From an uncultured bacterium (GTDB lineage: Bacteria > Verrucomicrobiota > Kiritimatiellia > RFP12 > UBA1067): 59,071 nt of DNA. Position 1 is the first letter of the stretch, and each line of letters opens with the position of its first letter. The stretch spans positions 1 to 59,071 of the forward strand of contig CADCAK010000011.1 of NCBI GenBank assembly GCA_902799385.1, read 5' to 3'. A program made the position numbers and the translations under genes. The notes under the pieces were generated by a model. That model was given only the letters and a program-made list of their open reading frames with translations, was not told the DNA's origin and searched no databases. Shown piece by piece: positions 50,795 through 59,071 of this stretch.

Positions 50795-51858
50795 GCTGTG
50801 GGGCGCCTGCGATGAAGATCGTTCTTTACAAGGACAACCTTGCGACGGGAAGAGGGGCCGACAAGGCCATCTGCTCGCTTGCCGACGAGCTGTGTCACAG
50901 GGGGTACGACACGACGATCGCGACGGGTCCGCAGGATGTCGCGTTTTCCTTTCCCGTCGGTTCTGGCGTCGCAGTCGAGCACCGCAGTCGCGATGAGGTC
51001 GCCGATTTCGTTTCCGGTTTCGACGTCTGTATCGCGGCGGGCCCAAACGAGATACTCGACCTTACCCGCGGCGGCAAGGTGCGCGTGCCGACGAAGACGA
51101 TTGTCGAGCTTCTCGTCTACCCAAGGGGCTTTTTCAAGTGGAAGCACCCGATCCGCAACCGGCGGCTCAGGAAGGCTCTCGCCCTCGCGGATATCGTGCA
51201 GATACAGATTGCAGGGTACGCCGAGAGCTTGAGCCCGTTCGTCGACCCGAATAGAATCGTTGTCATAGGCAACTGGGCGGATGTCCGCGAACCGCCGTCC
51301 GAGAAGGGCGAATCCAGAATAATTCTCTATCCAGCGGCGATCAGCAAGAGCAAGAACCAGATGCTTCTCGTCAAGGCGTTTGCGCGCATCGCCGCCGACT
51401 TCCCCGGCTGGGAACTGCACCTGTACGGCAAGGCCGTCCCGAAATACGGCGAGAAGTGCAGGGCTGCCGCCGGTGCCTTGCTCGGCGAGGGGCGTGTAAA
51501 GTTCTTCGACTTTACCAGCGACCTTCCGTCGGTCTATGCGTCGTCCGCGTTCATGGCGTATCCTTCCCTTCTCGAGGGTTTTCCGCTTGCGATGGTCGAG
51601 GGAATGAAGTACCGCCTGCCAGTCGTCGCAGTAGACGCGCTTCCCGGCGTTCGCGACATGGTGCTTGACGGCGAGACGGGGCTTGTCTCCGCGCCGACGG
51701 TAGAAGCGTATTCCGCGGCGCTCGCGCGCCTCATGTCGGACGGCGGCCTTCGCGCGAAGATGGGCGAGAGCGCTCGCGCGTTCTGCGCCGAGAGGTATTC
51801 GCGCGAGGGCATACTTGTGCAGTGGGAGCGGCTTATCGCGCGTGTTGCCGGAGAATAG
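50791..51858 (+). CDS. GT4-type glycosyltransferase
   Basis: 355 aa GT-B enzyme. The N-terminal GRGADKAICSLADELCHRGYD loop near residue 18 and the C-terminal donor domain with ILYPAAISKSKNQMLLVKAF (near 190), WELHLYGKAVPKYG and PSLLEGFPLAMVEGMKYRLPVVA (E-x7-E motif) are typical of family 4. The ATG 50791 overlaps the epimerase stop; the alternative ATG 50812 gives a more usual MKIVLYKDN start. Confidence 0.9.
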   Translation: MSCGAPAMKIVLYKDNLATGRGADKAICSLADELCHRGYDTTIATGPQDVAFSFPVGSGVAVEHRSRDEVADFVSGFDVCIAAGPNEILDLTRGGKVRVPTKTIVELLVYPRGFFKWKHPIRNRRLRKALALADIVQIQIAGYAESLSPFVDPNRIVVIGNWADVREPPSEKGESRIILYPAAISKSKNQMLLVKAFARIAADFPGWELHLYGKAVPKYGEKCRAAAGALLGEGRVKFFDFTSDLPSVYASSAFMAYPSLLEGFPLAMVEGMKYRLPVVAVDALPGVRDMVLDGETGLVSAPTVEAYSAALARLMSDGGLRAKMGESARAFCAERYSREGILVQWERLIARVAGE

Positions 51859-51863
51859 ACTAC

Positions 51864-53117
51864 ATGGAAAAGTACGAACTCGAAGATTCGCTAAAAGAGG
51901 AGATCCGCTCCCGAACGCTCGGCGAGGGGTTTATAAAGCTCGTCCAGTCGGTGCGAAGGGGCGGCGGACGCTTCAGGATCTCGCTCAGGCCCGTCGAGAT
52001 CGGCGGCGAGCGCAAGTACCAGGCCGAGATGGCTGAGGGGCGCGACGTCCAGGTGAAGAACTTCGATGCGAACGGCGCGGCGGAAGGCGTCGAGGAAATC
52101 ATAGCGCAGAAGGGCGCGAGGGAGCTTCACCTAATCACCGCGACTGGCGACCTCCATATCCGCGTCACAAAGAAGGGGCATGTCCTTGTCTCTCGCTCGG
52201 CCGGCGTCGAGCGCGAGGCGACGGTGAAGCCGCACGACAGGGTCAAAAACCTGCCGCTCGCGCAATTCGATTCCTCCGCATATCTAAAGGCCGCAGGGCT
52301 TGCCGACGGCGACGGTCGCATACGCGCGTCGATGCGCGGCAAGTACGACCAGGTAAACGAGTTTCTCAAGGTCGTTGGCGAAGTCGTCGCCCCGTGCGCA
52401 AAGGCACCAAGCACCTTATTCACTGCCGTGGACTTCGGGTGCGGCAAAGCGTATCTCACGGTCGCGCTCTACTTTTACCTCGTTCATGTGCTCGGCTATT
52501 CCGAGGCGAAGGTGGTTGGCGTTGACAGGCGTGCCGATGTCATCGAGTCGGCGCGGAAGATGGCGGAGAAGCTTGATGTCGCTGATCGCGTTTTGTTTAT
52601 CGAGTCAGATATCGGAGCGTACAATGCCGAGAGCGTCGATCTCGTCGTCTCGCTCCACGCCTGCGACACGGCGACGGACGAATCTATCGCGAAGGGCGTG
52701 GAGATGCATGCGCGCTACATCCTTTCCGCGCCTTGCTGCCAGCACGAGCTACAGAAGACGATAGGCCCCCAGTCGTCGAAGCCGTTTGCAGGGCTTCTGC
52801 GCCAGGGCATACTGCGCGAGCGGATGTGCGACATTCTGACAGACGCGTTCCGCGCGATGATTCTGCGCATTCTTGGCTACAAGGTGCAGGTCATGGAATT
52901 TGTGTCGAGCGAGGCGACTGCGCGCAACGTAATGCTAAAGTGCGAGTACGGCGTCAAGCCCGGCCAGCCGGGTCCCGTCGGGGAGTATCTTGAGCTCCGC
53001 GACTGGTGGAAGGTCGTCCCTTGGCTTGAAACGCGCCTCGCGTCGCTTCTTGAGAAGCACCTTTCGCGCTACGGGGGCTCAATTGCGCTTCACGGATGCA
53101 GTGGAGTTTTGGTATAA
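51864..53117 (+). CDS. class I SAM methyltransferase (METTL25/TRMT13-like fold)
   Basis: 417 aa. An N-terminal helper region (~1-125) precedes the Rossmann methyltransferase: AVDFGCGKAYLTVALYFYL near residue 190, VGVDRRADVI, VSLHACDTATDESI near 268 and SAPCCQHEL near 293, a motif set shared with the Methyltransf_32 / TRMT13-like group whose members modify RNA or protein. GGCACCAAGCACC (52401) is an in-frame GGCACCA-type repeat just before the SAM motif. The stop codon TAA is inside the TATAAT box of the next promoter, so the tail (YGGSIALHGCSGVLV) may have been extended by promoter sequence. Confidence 0.82.
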   Translation: MEKYELEDSLKEEIRSRTLGEGFIKLVQSVRRGGGRFRISLRPVEIGGERKYQAEMAEGRDVQVKNFDANGAAEGVEEIIAQKGARELHLITATGDLHIRVTKKGHVLVSRSAGVEREATVKPHDRVKNLPLAQFDSSAYLKAAGLADGDGRIRASMRGKYDQVNEFLKVVGEVVAPCAKAPSTLFTAVDFGCGKAYLTVALYFYLVHVLGYSEAKVVGVDRRADVIESARKMAEKLDVADRVLFIESDIGAYNAESVDLVVSLHACDTATDESIAKGVEMHARYILSAPCCQHELQKTIGPQSSKPFAGLLRQGILRERMCDILTDAFRAMILRILGYKVQVMEFVSSEATARNVMLKCEYGVKPGQPGPVGEYLELRDWWKVVPWLETRLASLLEKHLSRYGGSIALHGCSGVLV

Positions 53118-53118
53118 T
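53113..53118 (+). promoter_or_regulatory. -10 TATAAT of the ABC exporter genes, overlapping a stop codon
   Basis: TTTTGGTATAAT; the TAA at 53115-53117 also ends the methyltransferase gene. The transcription start near 53125 would leave ~30 nt before ATG 53155. Confidence 0.6.
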
Positions 53119-53154
53119 CTGCCCGGTTGCCGATATGAGGCGACCTGTTCTGAA

Positions 53155-53913
53155 ATGGAAGAGCCTATAGTAAAACTTGAGAAGGTCTCGAAGACTTTTC
53201 GCGATTTCTGGCTGAGGCCGACCGTCGAGGCCGTGGATGGGCTCGACCTTGAGGTTCGCCGGGGGGAAGTGTTCGGTCTGCTCGGTCCCAACGGGTCGGG
53301 CAAGTCCACGACGATAAAGATGATGCTCGGGCTTCTCGCGCCGTCGTCGGGGAAGATATCGCTTTTCGGCCTTCCGCCGCATGCCAAGGCAGCGCGCGCG
53401 AAACTCGGGTATCTCCCTGAGCTTAGCTATCTCCATCCGTTCCTCACGGCCCGCGAAACGCTTATGTACTACGCGGGGCTGTGCAACCTACCGCGCAGGG
53501 TCGCGCGCGAGCGCACGGACCAACTTCTCGAAATGGTAAAGCTCTCCGATGTCGCCGCCCGCGCTGTAGGCGGTTTCTCGAAGGGCATGGCGCGCCGTGT
53601 GGCGCTTGCGTCGGCGCTCATCGGGAAGCCCGAGCTTCTCGTCCTCGACGAGCCGACTTCGGGGCTCGACCCCGTGTCTACCAAGGAGGTCAAGACGCTT
53701 GTCAAGGCGCTTGCGAAGAAGGGCATGACGGTGCTCACTACGTCGCATCTCCTCGCGGACTCCGAGGACATCTGCGACCGTGTTATGATCCTGAACCACG
53801 GCAAATCCGCTGCGGAAGGGAAGGTGTCGGAACTCGGCGAGTCGCTTGAGGAGTTCTTCCTCGCCAAGGTGGGAAGTGGAGATGATTTCGCTCTGGCGGA
53901 TTTTCTGGCTTGA
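53155..53913 (+). CDS. ABC transporter ATP-binding protein
   Basis: 252 aa stand-alone ATPase. Walker A LLGPNGSGKSTT near residue 42, the signature-like GGFSKGMARRVALA near 142 and Walker B LLVLDEPTSGLDP near 165, typical of the ABC-2/DRA family that exports drugs, lipids or proteins. The C-terminal extension overlaps the permease gene by 32 nt, so they form one exporter. No clear ribosome site precedes the ATG. Confidence 0.92.
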   Translation: MEEPIVKLEKVSKTFRDFWLRPTVEAVDGLDLEVRRGEVFGLLGPNGSGKSTTIKMMLGLLAPSSGKISLFGLPPHAKAARAKLGYLPELSYLHPFLTARETLMYYAGLCNLPRRVARERTDQLLEMVKLSDVAARAVGGFSKGMARRVALASALIGKPELLVLDEPTSGLDPVSTKEVKTLVKALAKKGMTVLTTSHLLADSEDICDRVMILNHGKSAAEGKVSELGESLEEFFLAKVGSGDDFALADFLA

Positions 53914-55147
53914 GGTCGTCGCGCTCGTCCGGTCGTGGACCGCTCCGATTCTCGTCGTGGCGTCGCTCGGGTGGATGTTCGCTGCAAACTTTGTCCTCGT
54001 CACGGACGCGACCGACGAGGGCAAGAGGGAGATGCTCGTCCTTTACGGGCTCGGCGGCGTGTTCGCCCTGCTCGTCGTCGCAGTCCTTGCATCTTCAACA
54101 GGCGCCGTCGCGTCGGAGCGTGAGTCGAAGCGACTTCAGCTCACCCAGGTGCGCCCAGTGTCCGCTTTCGCGGTCGCGTGGGGCAAGTTTCTCGCGCTTG
54201 CGGCGGTCGCCGCGTCCGTCCTTGCCTTCCCCTGCGCGGCGCTCATCGTCTCGTCTGGGTTTTCTGAGCGGCGGTGCAGCCACGTCTACCGTCCGCTTCT
54301 CGAGTCCCCGCGCGAAGAGGCGCTGAAGATGTACGACGCGTATATGGCCGACCCAGAGACGTCCCCAATGGTCAAGAAGGCCGGCAGGGCGGTAATCCTT
54401 AGAATCCTCGAACAGCGCGCGAAGGACCACTACCAGACGGTGAGGACAAACGAGACCGCGTCGTGGACGTTTCCCGGCTTCCATGACTGGAGTCATGCCA
54501 ACCCGCTCGTCGAGCCGTCCGCACGATTCCGCTTTTCAAACGCCTACAACATGCGCGACGAGGTACGGGGGGCGATTGCCGCAAACGGGTTTTTCGGCGC
54601 AGTGAGCAACATAACGCAGACGGCGGTGACAGTGCCGCTGCACCTTTGCCAGCGCGGGTGGGACCATGACGTCCTCTCGTTCACGAACGTGGGCGGCAAT
54701 CCCGTAATGCTGCGGCCGAGGCAGGATGTCGAGCTGCTTGTGCCGGCCGACTCGTTTGCGTGGAATGTCTTCCGTTCGTATGTCGCGATGGCGTCGATTC
54801 TCGCGCTCATGGCCGCCTTTGGCGTCTTCCTCGGCACGGCGCTTTCCCGGCCTGTCGCGCTGTTTGTGGCCTTCGTCTCGCTAATAGTGGTCGAGATGGG
54901 GCCGAGCGTCGCAGAGCAGTATCCCGACAGCCTTGAGACCGACGCCATCGACAGGTTCGGGCTTTCGGTAGTCCGTGCAGTGGGTGCCTGCGCGAAACCG
55001 CCAAGTGCGCTTTCGCCGCTTCCCTCGCTCGCTGCAGACGACTGTGTCGAGGCCAAGGACGCCTTAGGCGCCTTTGCCGTGGACTTCGTCCTTGCGCCGA
55101 TCGTCCTTTCCATTCTTTCGGCGCTTGTCATGCGCCGAAAGACCTAA
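53882..55147 (+). CDS. ABC-2-like permease
   Basis: 421 aa. Two hydrophobic segments near the N-terminus (LVVASLGWMFAANFV; FALLVVAVLASSTGAVASE), a third at ~100-120, a long periplasmic region (~125-300) and three C-terminal segments (YVAMASILALMAAFGVFLG; VALFVAFVSLIVV; VLAPIVLSILSALVM). The S-x-R-E-x-G/S-like SERESKRLQL motif after the second segment is usual for ABC-2 permeases. ATG 53882 with GTGGAG upstream is preferred to a start 36 nt earlier. Confidence 0.85.
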   Translation: MISLWRIFWLEVVALVRSWTAPILVVASLGWMFAANFVLVTDATDEGKREMLVLYGLGGVFALLVVAVLASSTGAVASERESKRLQLTQVRPVSAFAVAWGKFLALAAVAASVLAFPCAALIVSSGFSERRCSHVYRPLLESPREEALKMYDAYMADPETSPMVKKAGRAVILRILEQRAKDHYQTVRTNETASWTFPGFHDWSHANPLVEPSARFRFSNAYNMRDEVRGAIAANGFFGAVSNITQTAVTVPLHLCQRGWDHDVLSFTNVGGNPVMLRPRQDVELLVPADSFAWNVFRSYVAMASILALMAAFGVFLGTALSRPVALFVAFVSLIVVEMGPSVAEQYPDSLETDAIDRFGLSVVRAVGACAKPPSALSPLPSLAADDCVEAKDALGAFAVDFVLAPIVLSILSALVMRRKT

Positions 55148-55195
55148 ATGCAGACTTAGGTCCCGACTTTCAGGGCATTTCGGAAATTTTCATGG

Positions 55196-55232
55196 TTGCG
55201 TACATGGGATGGGGTATGGTATAATCCATGGC
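55196..55232 (+). promoter_or_regulatory. promoter of the surface-protein gene
   Basis: TTGCGT (55196-55201), 18-nt spacer, TGGTATAAT (hexamer 55220-55225). Transcription would begin about 55232, next to an ATG at 55233; the stronger ribosome site (AAGGAG) serves ATG 55269. Confidence 0.6.
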
Positions 55233-55268
55233 ATGAGACTAAGTCTTGGAACTCAAGGAGACAGCACA

Positions 55269-56285
55269 ATGAAACAGAAAACGATAGGAACAAAGGGATT
55301 GAGCATCACGGCGTTTCTCGCCGTTGCTCTTGCGTTCGCGGCGGCGTGGCCGGCGTGGGCGGAGAGCTACGATTTCACCGGCCAGGTGGACAACAACTGG
55401 AATACGGCGAAAAACTGGTACACCGAAGGCTCAAGCGGTACCCAGCAGACTTCGGTCCCGTCGGGAAAGCACAACTTGAACTTCCGTTCGAACGCCTCGA
55501 AAATCAAAGCCAGCTTCAAGAGCAATCCGACGGTAAACATCAGCAGCAAATACACGGCATGCACGTGGAAAGTGCATGTGCGCAGTCTCGGCACGGAGAG
55601 TTCGCCTGTCGTGTTCAACGCCAGTTCGGACGCCAACGGCCTGAAAGTGGGCAATACGACATCCAGCGACAAAACTGGATATTACATCGCCTACGATTCG
55701 GGCGACGCCTGGTTGCGGCTCCAGAAGGGAACGTACGAAACGGCGAGCCAAGGTCTTTGGTACATCGGTTGCGCCAGCTACCAAGGTCATGTCGTCGCCG
55801 ACAGCGGCGTCACCGTCTCCTCGTCGCAGAGCCTGAACATCTGCAACGGCACGTTTGACTCGAACGGGGCGAAGGTTTCGGGAAATGTTGTGTATCTCGG
55901 CGGCTACGGCAACGGTACCAATGGAAGGGCTGACACTCGCGCAATCGTGCGCGTGAACGGCGGGACCATGTCGTCCGCGTCAAATACCGAAATCGGCCTT
56001 TTCACAGGCAGCACGACAGGCGGCTATGCGCTTCTTTCGGTTTACGGCGGCGCGGTATACAGGGTGGGTAGCAATCTTCAGATGGGCGCGGCCAACGGCA
56101 TACAGCATGACCAGGCGTGGCTCGCCATCACCAATGGCACGATGAATGTGACTGGCGCAGTTTACGTCAATGGTGGCGACGGCGGCATCGCCATCGGCGA
56201 CGGCGGCAGTCTTGTCGTGTCCGCCAACGGCGGACTCTGCGTTGCGGACGGCGGGCGTGGGTATGCGAACGTCCCCAGCAGGTGA
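55269..56285 (+). CDS. large beta-strand-repeat surface protein, N-terminal part up to a frameshift
   Basis: ATG 55269 follows CAAGGAGACAGC and gives a signal peptide (basic start, LSITAFLAVALAFAAAW, cleavage near PAWAES); the leaderless ATG 55233 is in the same frame, 12 residues upstream. The mature part begins YDFTGQVDNNWNTAKNWY, as in autotransporter-type beta-strand-repeat proteins, with Gly/Asn/Thr-rich repeats. The frame ends at TGA 56285 because a C tract (56273-56276) appears one C short: the expected VPQQVNVAFEGGTL continues in the next frame. Probably exported to the cell surface. Confidence 0.85.
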   Translation: MKQKTIGTKGLSITAFLAVALAFAAAWPAWAESYDFTGQVDNNWNTAKNWYTEGSSGTQQTSVPSGKHNLNFRSNASKIKASFKSNPTVNISSKYTACTWKVHVRSLGTESSPVVFNASSDANGLKVGNTTSSDKTGYYIAYDSGDAWLRLQKGTYETASQGLWYIGCASYQGHVVADSGVTVSSSQSLNICNGTFDSNGAKVSGNVVYLGGYGNGTNGRADTRAIVRVNGGTMSSASNTEIGLFTGSTTGGYALLSVYGGAVYRVGSNLQMGAANGIQHDQAWLAITNGTMNVTGAVYVNGGDGGIAIGDGGSLVVSANGGLCVADGGRGYANVPSR

Positions 56286-59071
56286 ACGTGGCGTTCGAAG
56301 GCGGCACGCTGAAGGCGCTGGCCGACAGCAGTAGCTTCGTGACGGCCGCGAATCAGGTGACTGTGACGGTTGCGGCGAAGGGCGGCACAATCGACGCAAA
56401 CGGCAAGACGGTGACGATTCCCGCCGATATCGGTGAAGATTCGTCCTCCACGGGCGGCGCATTGAAGTTCGTGGGCGGCGGCACGGTGACGCTTGAGGGC
56501 GCGATTTCGTGCGGCTTGACGCTTGAGCCGGGTGCGGCAATGGTCGGCGTGACGACGACAAGCAAGAGCTCCGTCCTCGAACACCTCACCGTGGCGATTC
56601 CTGTGAGCGGCGTACTCGACGGCACTCCCGTTCTCACGAACACGACGGCAGGTACTGTGTTCGACCAGTCCGACCTCGCGTTGGCCACGATTTCTGGCGG
56701 ACAGAACGGACGTTTTGTGCTCAAGCTCGCCAACGGCGGCACCCAGGTTGTCGTCGAGGACACTCTTGCCGGCGAATACGTGTGGAATGACGGCGCCTCC
56801 GGTGCGGTCTGGAAGGCCGCAGGCAAGTGGTCGAAGAACGGCGTCGCGGGCGATTGGCTCGAGTCTACCTCCGCAGTGTTCGAGAACTCCGGCGACGCGA
56901 CGACGATTGCAGCTGGGGATTCCGTGACGGTGGCGTCCTTGGCGTTCCGTGCCAGCGCGACGGTCAGCGGCACGGGCACGTTGACGCTTTCCGCTCCAAC
57001 AGTTCCTGTCGCTTCTGGTGCGACGGCGGTCATCCAACCACAAACGGTCGGCGCGCTTGAAAAGACCGGCGCCGGAACGCTGGTTCTCGGCGCGTCGCGC
57101 ACGGATGCGACCGTGGTTGCCGAAGGGACGCTCGCGATGGCGAACGGCGCGACGCTCGACGGGACGAAGCTCACGCTCGGCACCGACGCGGCGAAACCTG
57201 TCACGCTCGACCTCGGCGGTGCTACGCTCAACGGCAACACGTACGGATATCTCAAGAACGGCATGGACGTGACGCTCAAGAACGGCAGCATAACGCCGTC
57301 TGGTTTCTATTACAACCTTAGGCCCAACCTCGGCAATCTGCCGCGCACGTTGACCTTTGAGGATGTCAATCTGACGGCCGGACGACTTGCCTTCAACACG
57401 TTGACCGATCAGGAGGCAGATATCGTTATCAAGCGCTCGAATCTTGTCTTGCAGAACAACGACAACAACTGGATTATGCAGGCCTCGACAAACGGCACGC
57501 TCCGCATCGGCGTGGAGGACGGCTTGATGGAGTTCAGCAGCCCCGTGTACGCCCTTACCTGCCGCGATCTGCCGTCCGGCGCGTCGCCCGCCGCGCCGTC
57601 GCTCTTCTGGTCGCTTTCCAATTCGACACTTCGCGTGAAGAACAACCACAGTTTCTATTTCGGTCGCGACGACGGCTACAACAAGAACATTGAATGCCCG
57701 ACAGGCGTTCTGGCGGCGACAAACTCGTTGATTGAGATTGCCTATGCTCTCTATGTCGGACATGGTACGCAGGGTGCGAACACTGCGGGTTCCTATACGG
57801 CGGACTTCGAGAGCTGCACGATCACGGCGAAACAGATAAGCGTCTATAACGACCGTCCGCTCAACGCCGTCCGGTTCAACAACACGCGCTTCGCCCTCAA
57901 CAACAACTCCAGTTACTGGATCGAGACGCGTTATGCGTTCGAGACGATGGGCGAGGGCGGAACCGCGATCAAGCCCGTCACGATTGGCGCGGGCGGACTC
58001 GTCCTTGATTCCAACGGGTTCGATGGTTCGCTCGTCGCCGACCCGCAGGGACCCGGCGCGATAACGAAGACCGGCGAGGGCACGCTCACGCTCACGCGCG
58101 ACCAGACGTCGGCCTCTGCGCTCAATGTCAATGGCGGCACGGTCGCCGTCGCGGACGGCGTTTCCGTGGCGCGTCCAGTCTCGGTCGCGTCCGGCGCGTC
58201 GCTCAAGGCCAACGGCTCTGCGACGTTCACTGGCGGCATCGCGCTCGCTTCCGGCGCGACGCTCTCCATCGCCGCCCCCAACGCCGATGCGCCTGCCGTC
58301 ACGGCTTCGGCGATATCGTTTGCAAACGGCGCCATCCTTGAACTTCCCGTTGCGCCTCAAAAAGGCAGCTACAAGCTCATCGCGCTTTCGAGCGGCACGT
58401 TCGCGGCGGACGCGCTTTCGGGCGTGACGGTTTCGGGAATTGCCGTCCCCTACACGCTCTCCGTGGACGGCGACACGATCAGCATCAGCATTGAGCACGA
58501 TTTCCTCTATGTCGAGAACCAGATCACGGCATCGCAGACGATTGCGAAAGACACCATCGTCGTCGGCAAGGGCGGGTTCAACATCGAGAGGCTTTCCCTT
58601 TCGGAAAACGTGCGTTTCACTTACGATCCTGTCGCGACGCCGATCTACGTCTATGGCACCACCGAGGGCGTATTGACTGTCGGCTCAGGGGCGAAGCTGG
58701 CGCTCTCGGCGAACTATGCGGACATGACGCTCGGACGCATCGTCCTTCTCACCTACAAGGACGGAAACGCCGTGCTCCCCGAAAACCTCAACGACATCTT
58801 CGACGCGTCGAGCATCGCCGCCGGCGCGACCTACACGGTCACGAGCGAACCCGCACCGGAAGCGAGCTACGGACGCCTGCAGCTCGTCCTGACCGTCGGC
58901 GACTACGCCAACGACGCGAAGGAGATCCGTATCCTCCCGATCGGCGACTCCATCACGCAGGGCGTGACGAGGGACGACCAGGGCGACTATCCGCAGTACC
59001 GCTCGACGATCGCCGCGCGTCTCGCCGCGAGCGGCTACAAGCCGAAGATGCTCGGACTGTGGAAGAAGGCG
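56282..59071 (+). CDS. large surface protein, continuation after the frameshift, with SGNH hydrolase domain; runs off the window
   Basis: The frame starting VNVAFEGGTLKAL is open for 930 codons to the window edge. It shows beta-helix/autotransporter-associated repeats (KTGAGTLVLGASRTDATVV, then KTGEGTLTLTRDQTSASALNV, both of the G-x-G-T-L-x-L type) and, from about 58940, ILPIGDSITQG, block I of the SGNH/GDSL hydrolase family with the nucleophile serine. So the protein couples a long surface passenger to an esterase, perhaps acting on acylated plant or mucin glycans. The 3' end is outside the window. Confidence 0.85.
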   Translation, partial: MNVAFEGGTLKALADSSSFVTAANQVTVTVAAKGGTIDANGKTVTIPADIGEDSSSTGGALKFVGGGTVTLEGAISCGLTLEPGAAMVGVTTTSKSSVLEHLTVAIPVSGVLDGTPVLTNTTAGTVFDQSDLALATISGGQNGRFVLKLANGGTQVVVEDTLAGEYVWNDGASGAVWKAAGKWSKNGVAGDWLESTSAVFENSGDATTIAAGDSVTVASLAFRASATVSGTGTLTLSAPTVPVASGATAVIQPQTVGALEKTGAGTLVLGASRTDATVVAEGTLAMANGATLDGTKLTLGTDAAKPVTLDLGGATLNGNTYGYLKNGMDVTLKNGSITPSGFYYNLRPNLGNLPRTLTFEDVNLTAGRLAFNTLTDQEADIVIKRSNLVLQNNDNNWIMQASTNGTLRIGVEDGLMEFSSPVYALTCRDLPSGASPAAPSLFWSLSNSTLRVKNNHSFYFGRDDGYNKNIECPTGVLAATNSLIEIAYALYVGHGTQGANTAGSYTADFESCTITAKQISVYNDRPLNAVRFNNTRFALNNNSSYWIETRYAFETMGEGGTAIKPVTIGAGGLVLDSNGFDGSLVADPQGPGAITKTGEGTLTLTRDQTSASALNVNGGTVAVADGVSVARPVSVASGASLKANGSATFTGGIALASGATLSIAAPNADAPAVTASAISFANGAILELPVAPQKGSYKLIALSSGTFAADALSGVTVSGIAVPYTLSVDGDTISISIEHDFLYVENQITASQTIAKDTIVVGKGGFNIERLSLSENVRFTYDPVATPIYVYGTTEGVLTVGSGAKLALSANYADMTLGRIVLLTYKDGNAVLPENLNDIFDASSIAAGATYTVTSEPAPEASYGRLQLVLTVGDYANDAKEIRILPIGDSITQGVTRDDQGDYPQYRSTIAARLAASGYKPKMLGLWKKA

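Noticed and set aside
56162..58498. 778-codon open frame on the minus strand opposite the surface protein
   Set aside because: Arg/Ala/Gly-rich shadow of Gly/Thr-rich repeats; the plus-strand frame has a signal peptide upstream, repeat motifs and an SGNH block.

Overview
The window is GC-rich bacterial DNA with densely packed genes, many of them overlapping by 1-30 nt. Gene content points to a Gram-negative member of the PVC group, most plausibly Kiritimatiellota (Verrucomicrobiota): a very large signal-peptide-bearing beta-strand-repeat surface protein ending in an SGNH hydrolase, carboxynorspermidine-type polyamine genes, large TPR/membrane proteins and a surface-glycan locus. This placement is inferred from gene content; no rRNA or other phylogenetic marker was tested.

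Layout. 1-16.5 kb is mostly housekeeping: a zinc-finger-like unknown protein, pheT, an exported protein, a GT2-GtrA glycosyltransferase, tadA (minus strand), rpsO with a structured leader, pnp (frameshifted here), thrS (no TGS domain), argF, a carboxynorspermidine dehydrogenase / 45-aa membrane peptide / nspC cluster, and metY. 16.5-21.7 kb holds a DUF2723-TPR protein, an aromatic-repeat protein and a UbiA-family prenyltransferase. 21.9-30.6 kb is a more AT-rich type I restriction-modification cassette, hsdM-hsdS-RAYT-hsdR. A REP-associated tyrosine transposase lies inside the operon and HsdR carries a C-terminal LexA/S24-type peptidase domain. The cassette lies between two near-identical ~29-bp direct repeats. 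30.2-33.7 kb is a decaying accessory zone: two copies of a ~46-codon UVR-motif mini-gene, each broken by REP palindromes at different sites, flank a DUF4143 ATPase, followed by a frameshifted PI3K/HipA-like kinase gene. 33.7-53.1 kb is a surface-polysaccharide locus: twin-kinase fusion, acyltransferase-carrier-ligase fusion, four glycosyltransferases of different families plus a GT11-type fucosyltransferase, three DUF1796-type paralogues, an acyltransferase-3, DegT aminotransferase, NeuD-type acetyltransferase, MsbA-type ABC exporter, epimerase and a methyltransferase. 53.1-55.1 kb encodes an ABC-2 type exporter. The window ends in the large surface protein, which has a -1 frameshift in a C tract.

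Three genome-wide features stand out. (i) At eight or more promoters an extended -10 box (TGGTATAAT) lies only 6-9 nt before a start codon, so many first-in-operon mRNAs are probably leaderless, while genes inside operons keep Shine-Dalgarno sequences. (ii) Low-complexity dispersed repeats (GGCACCA, AAAGTTGAAAGT, TGGGGAACGG and GGTAGTGA types) lie inside genes, usually in frame and often in domain linkers. (iii) The R-M operon carries its own family of hairpins with a constant loop and covarying stems, followed by 21-bp units, in frame in hsdM, the RAYT gene and hsdR. The R-M/RAYT/repeat assembly, with the protease-fused HsdR, is the best candidate for an undescribed system here.
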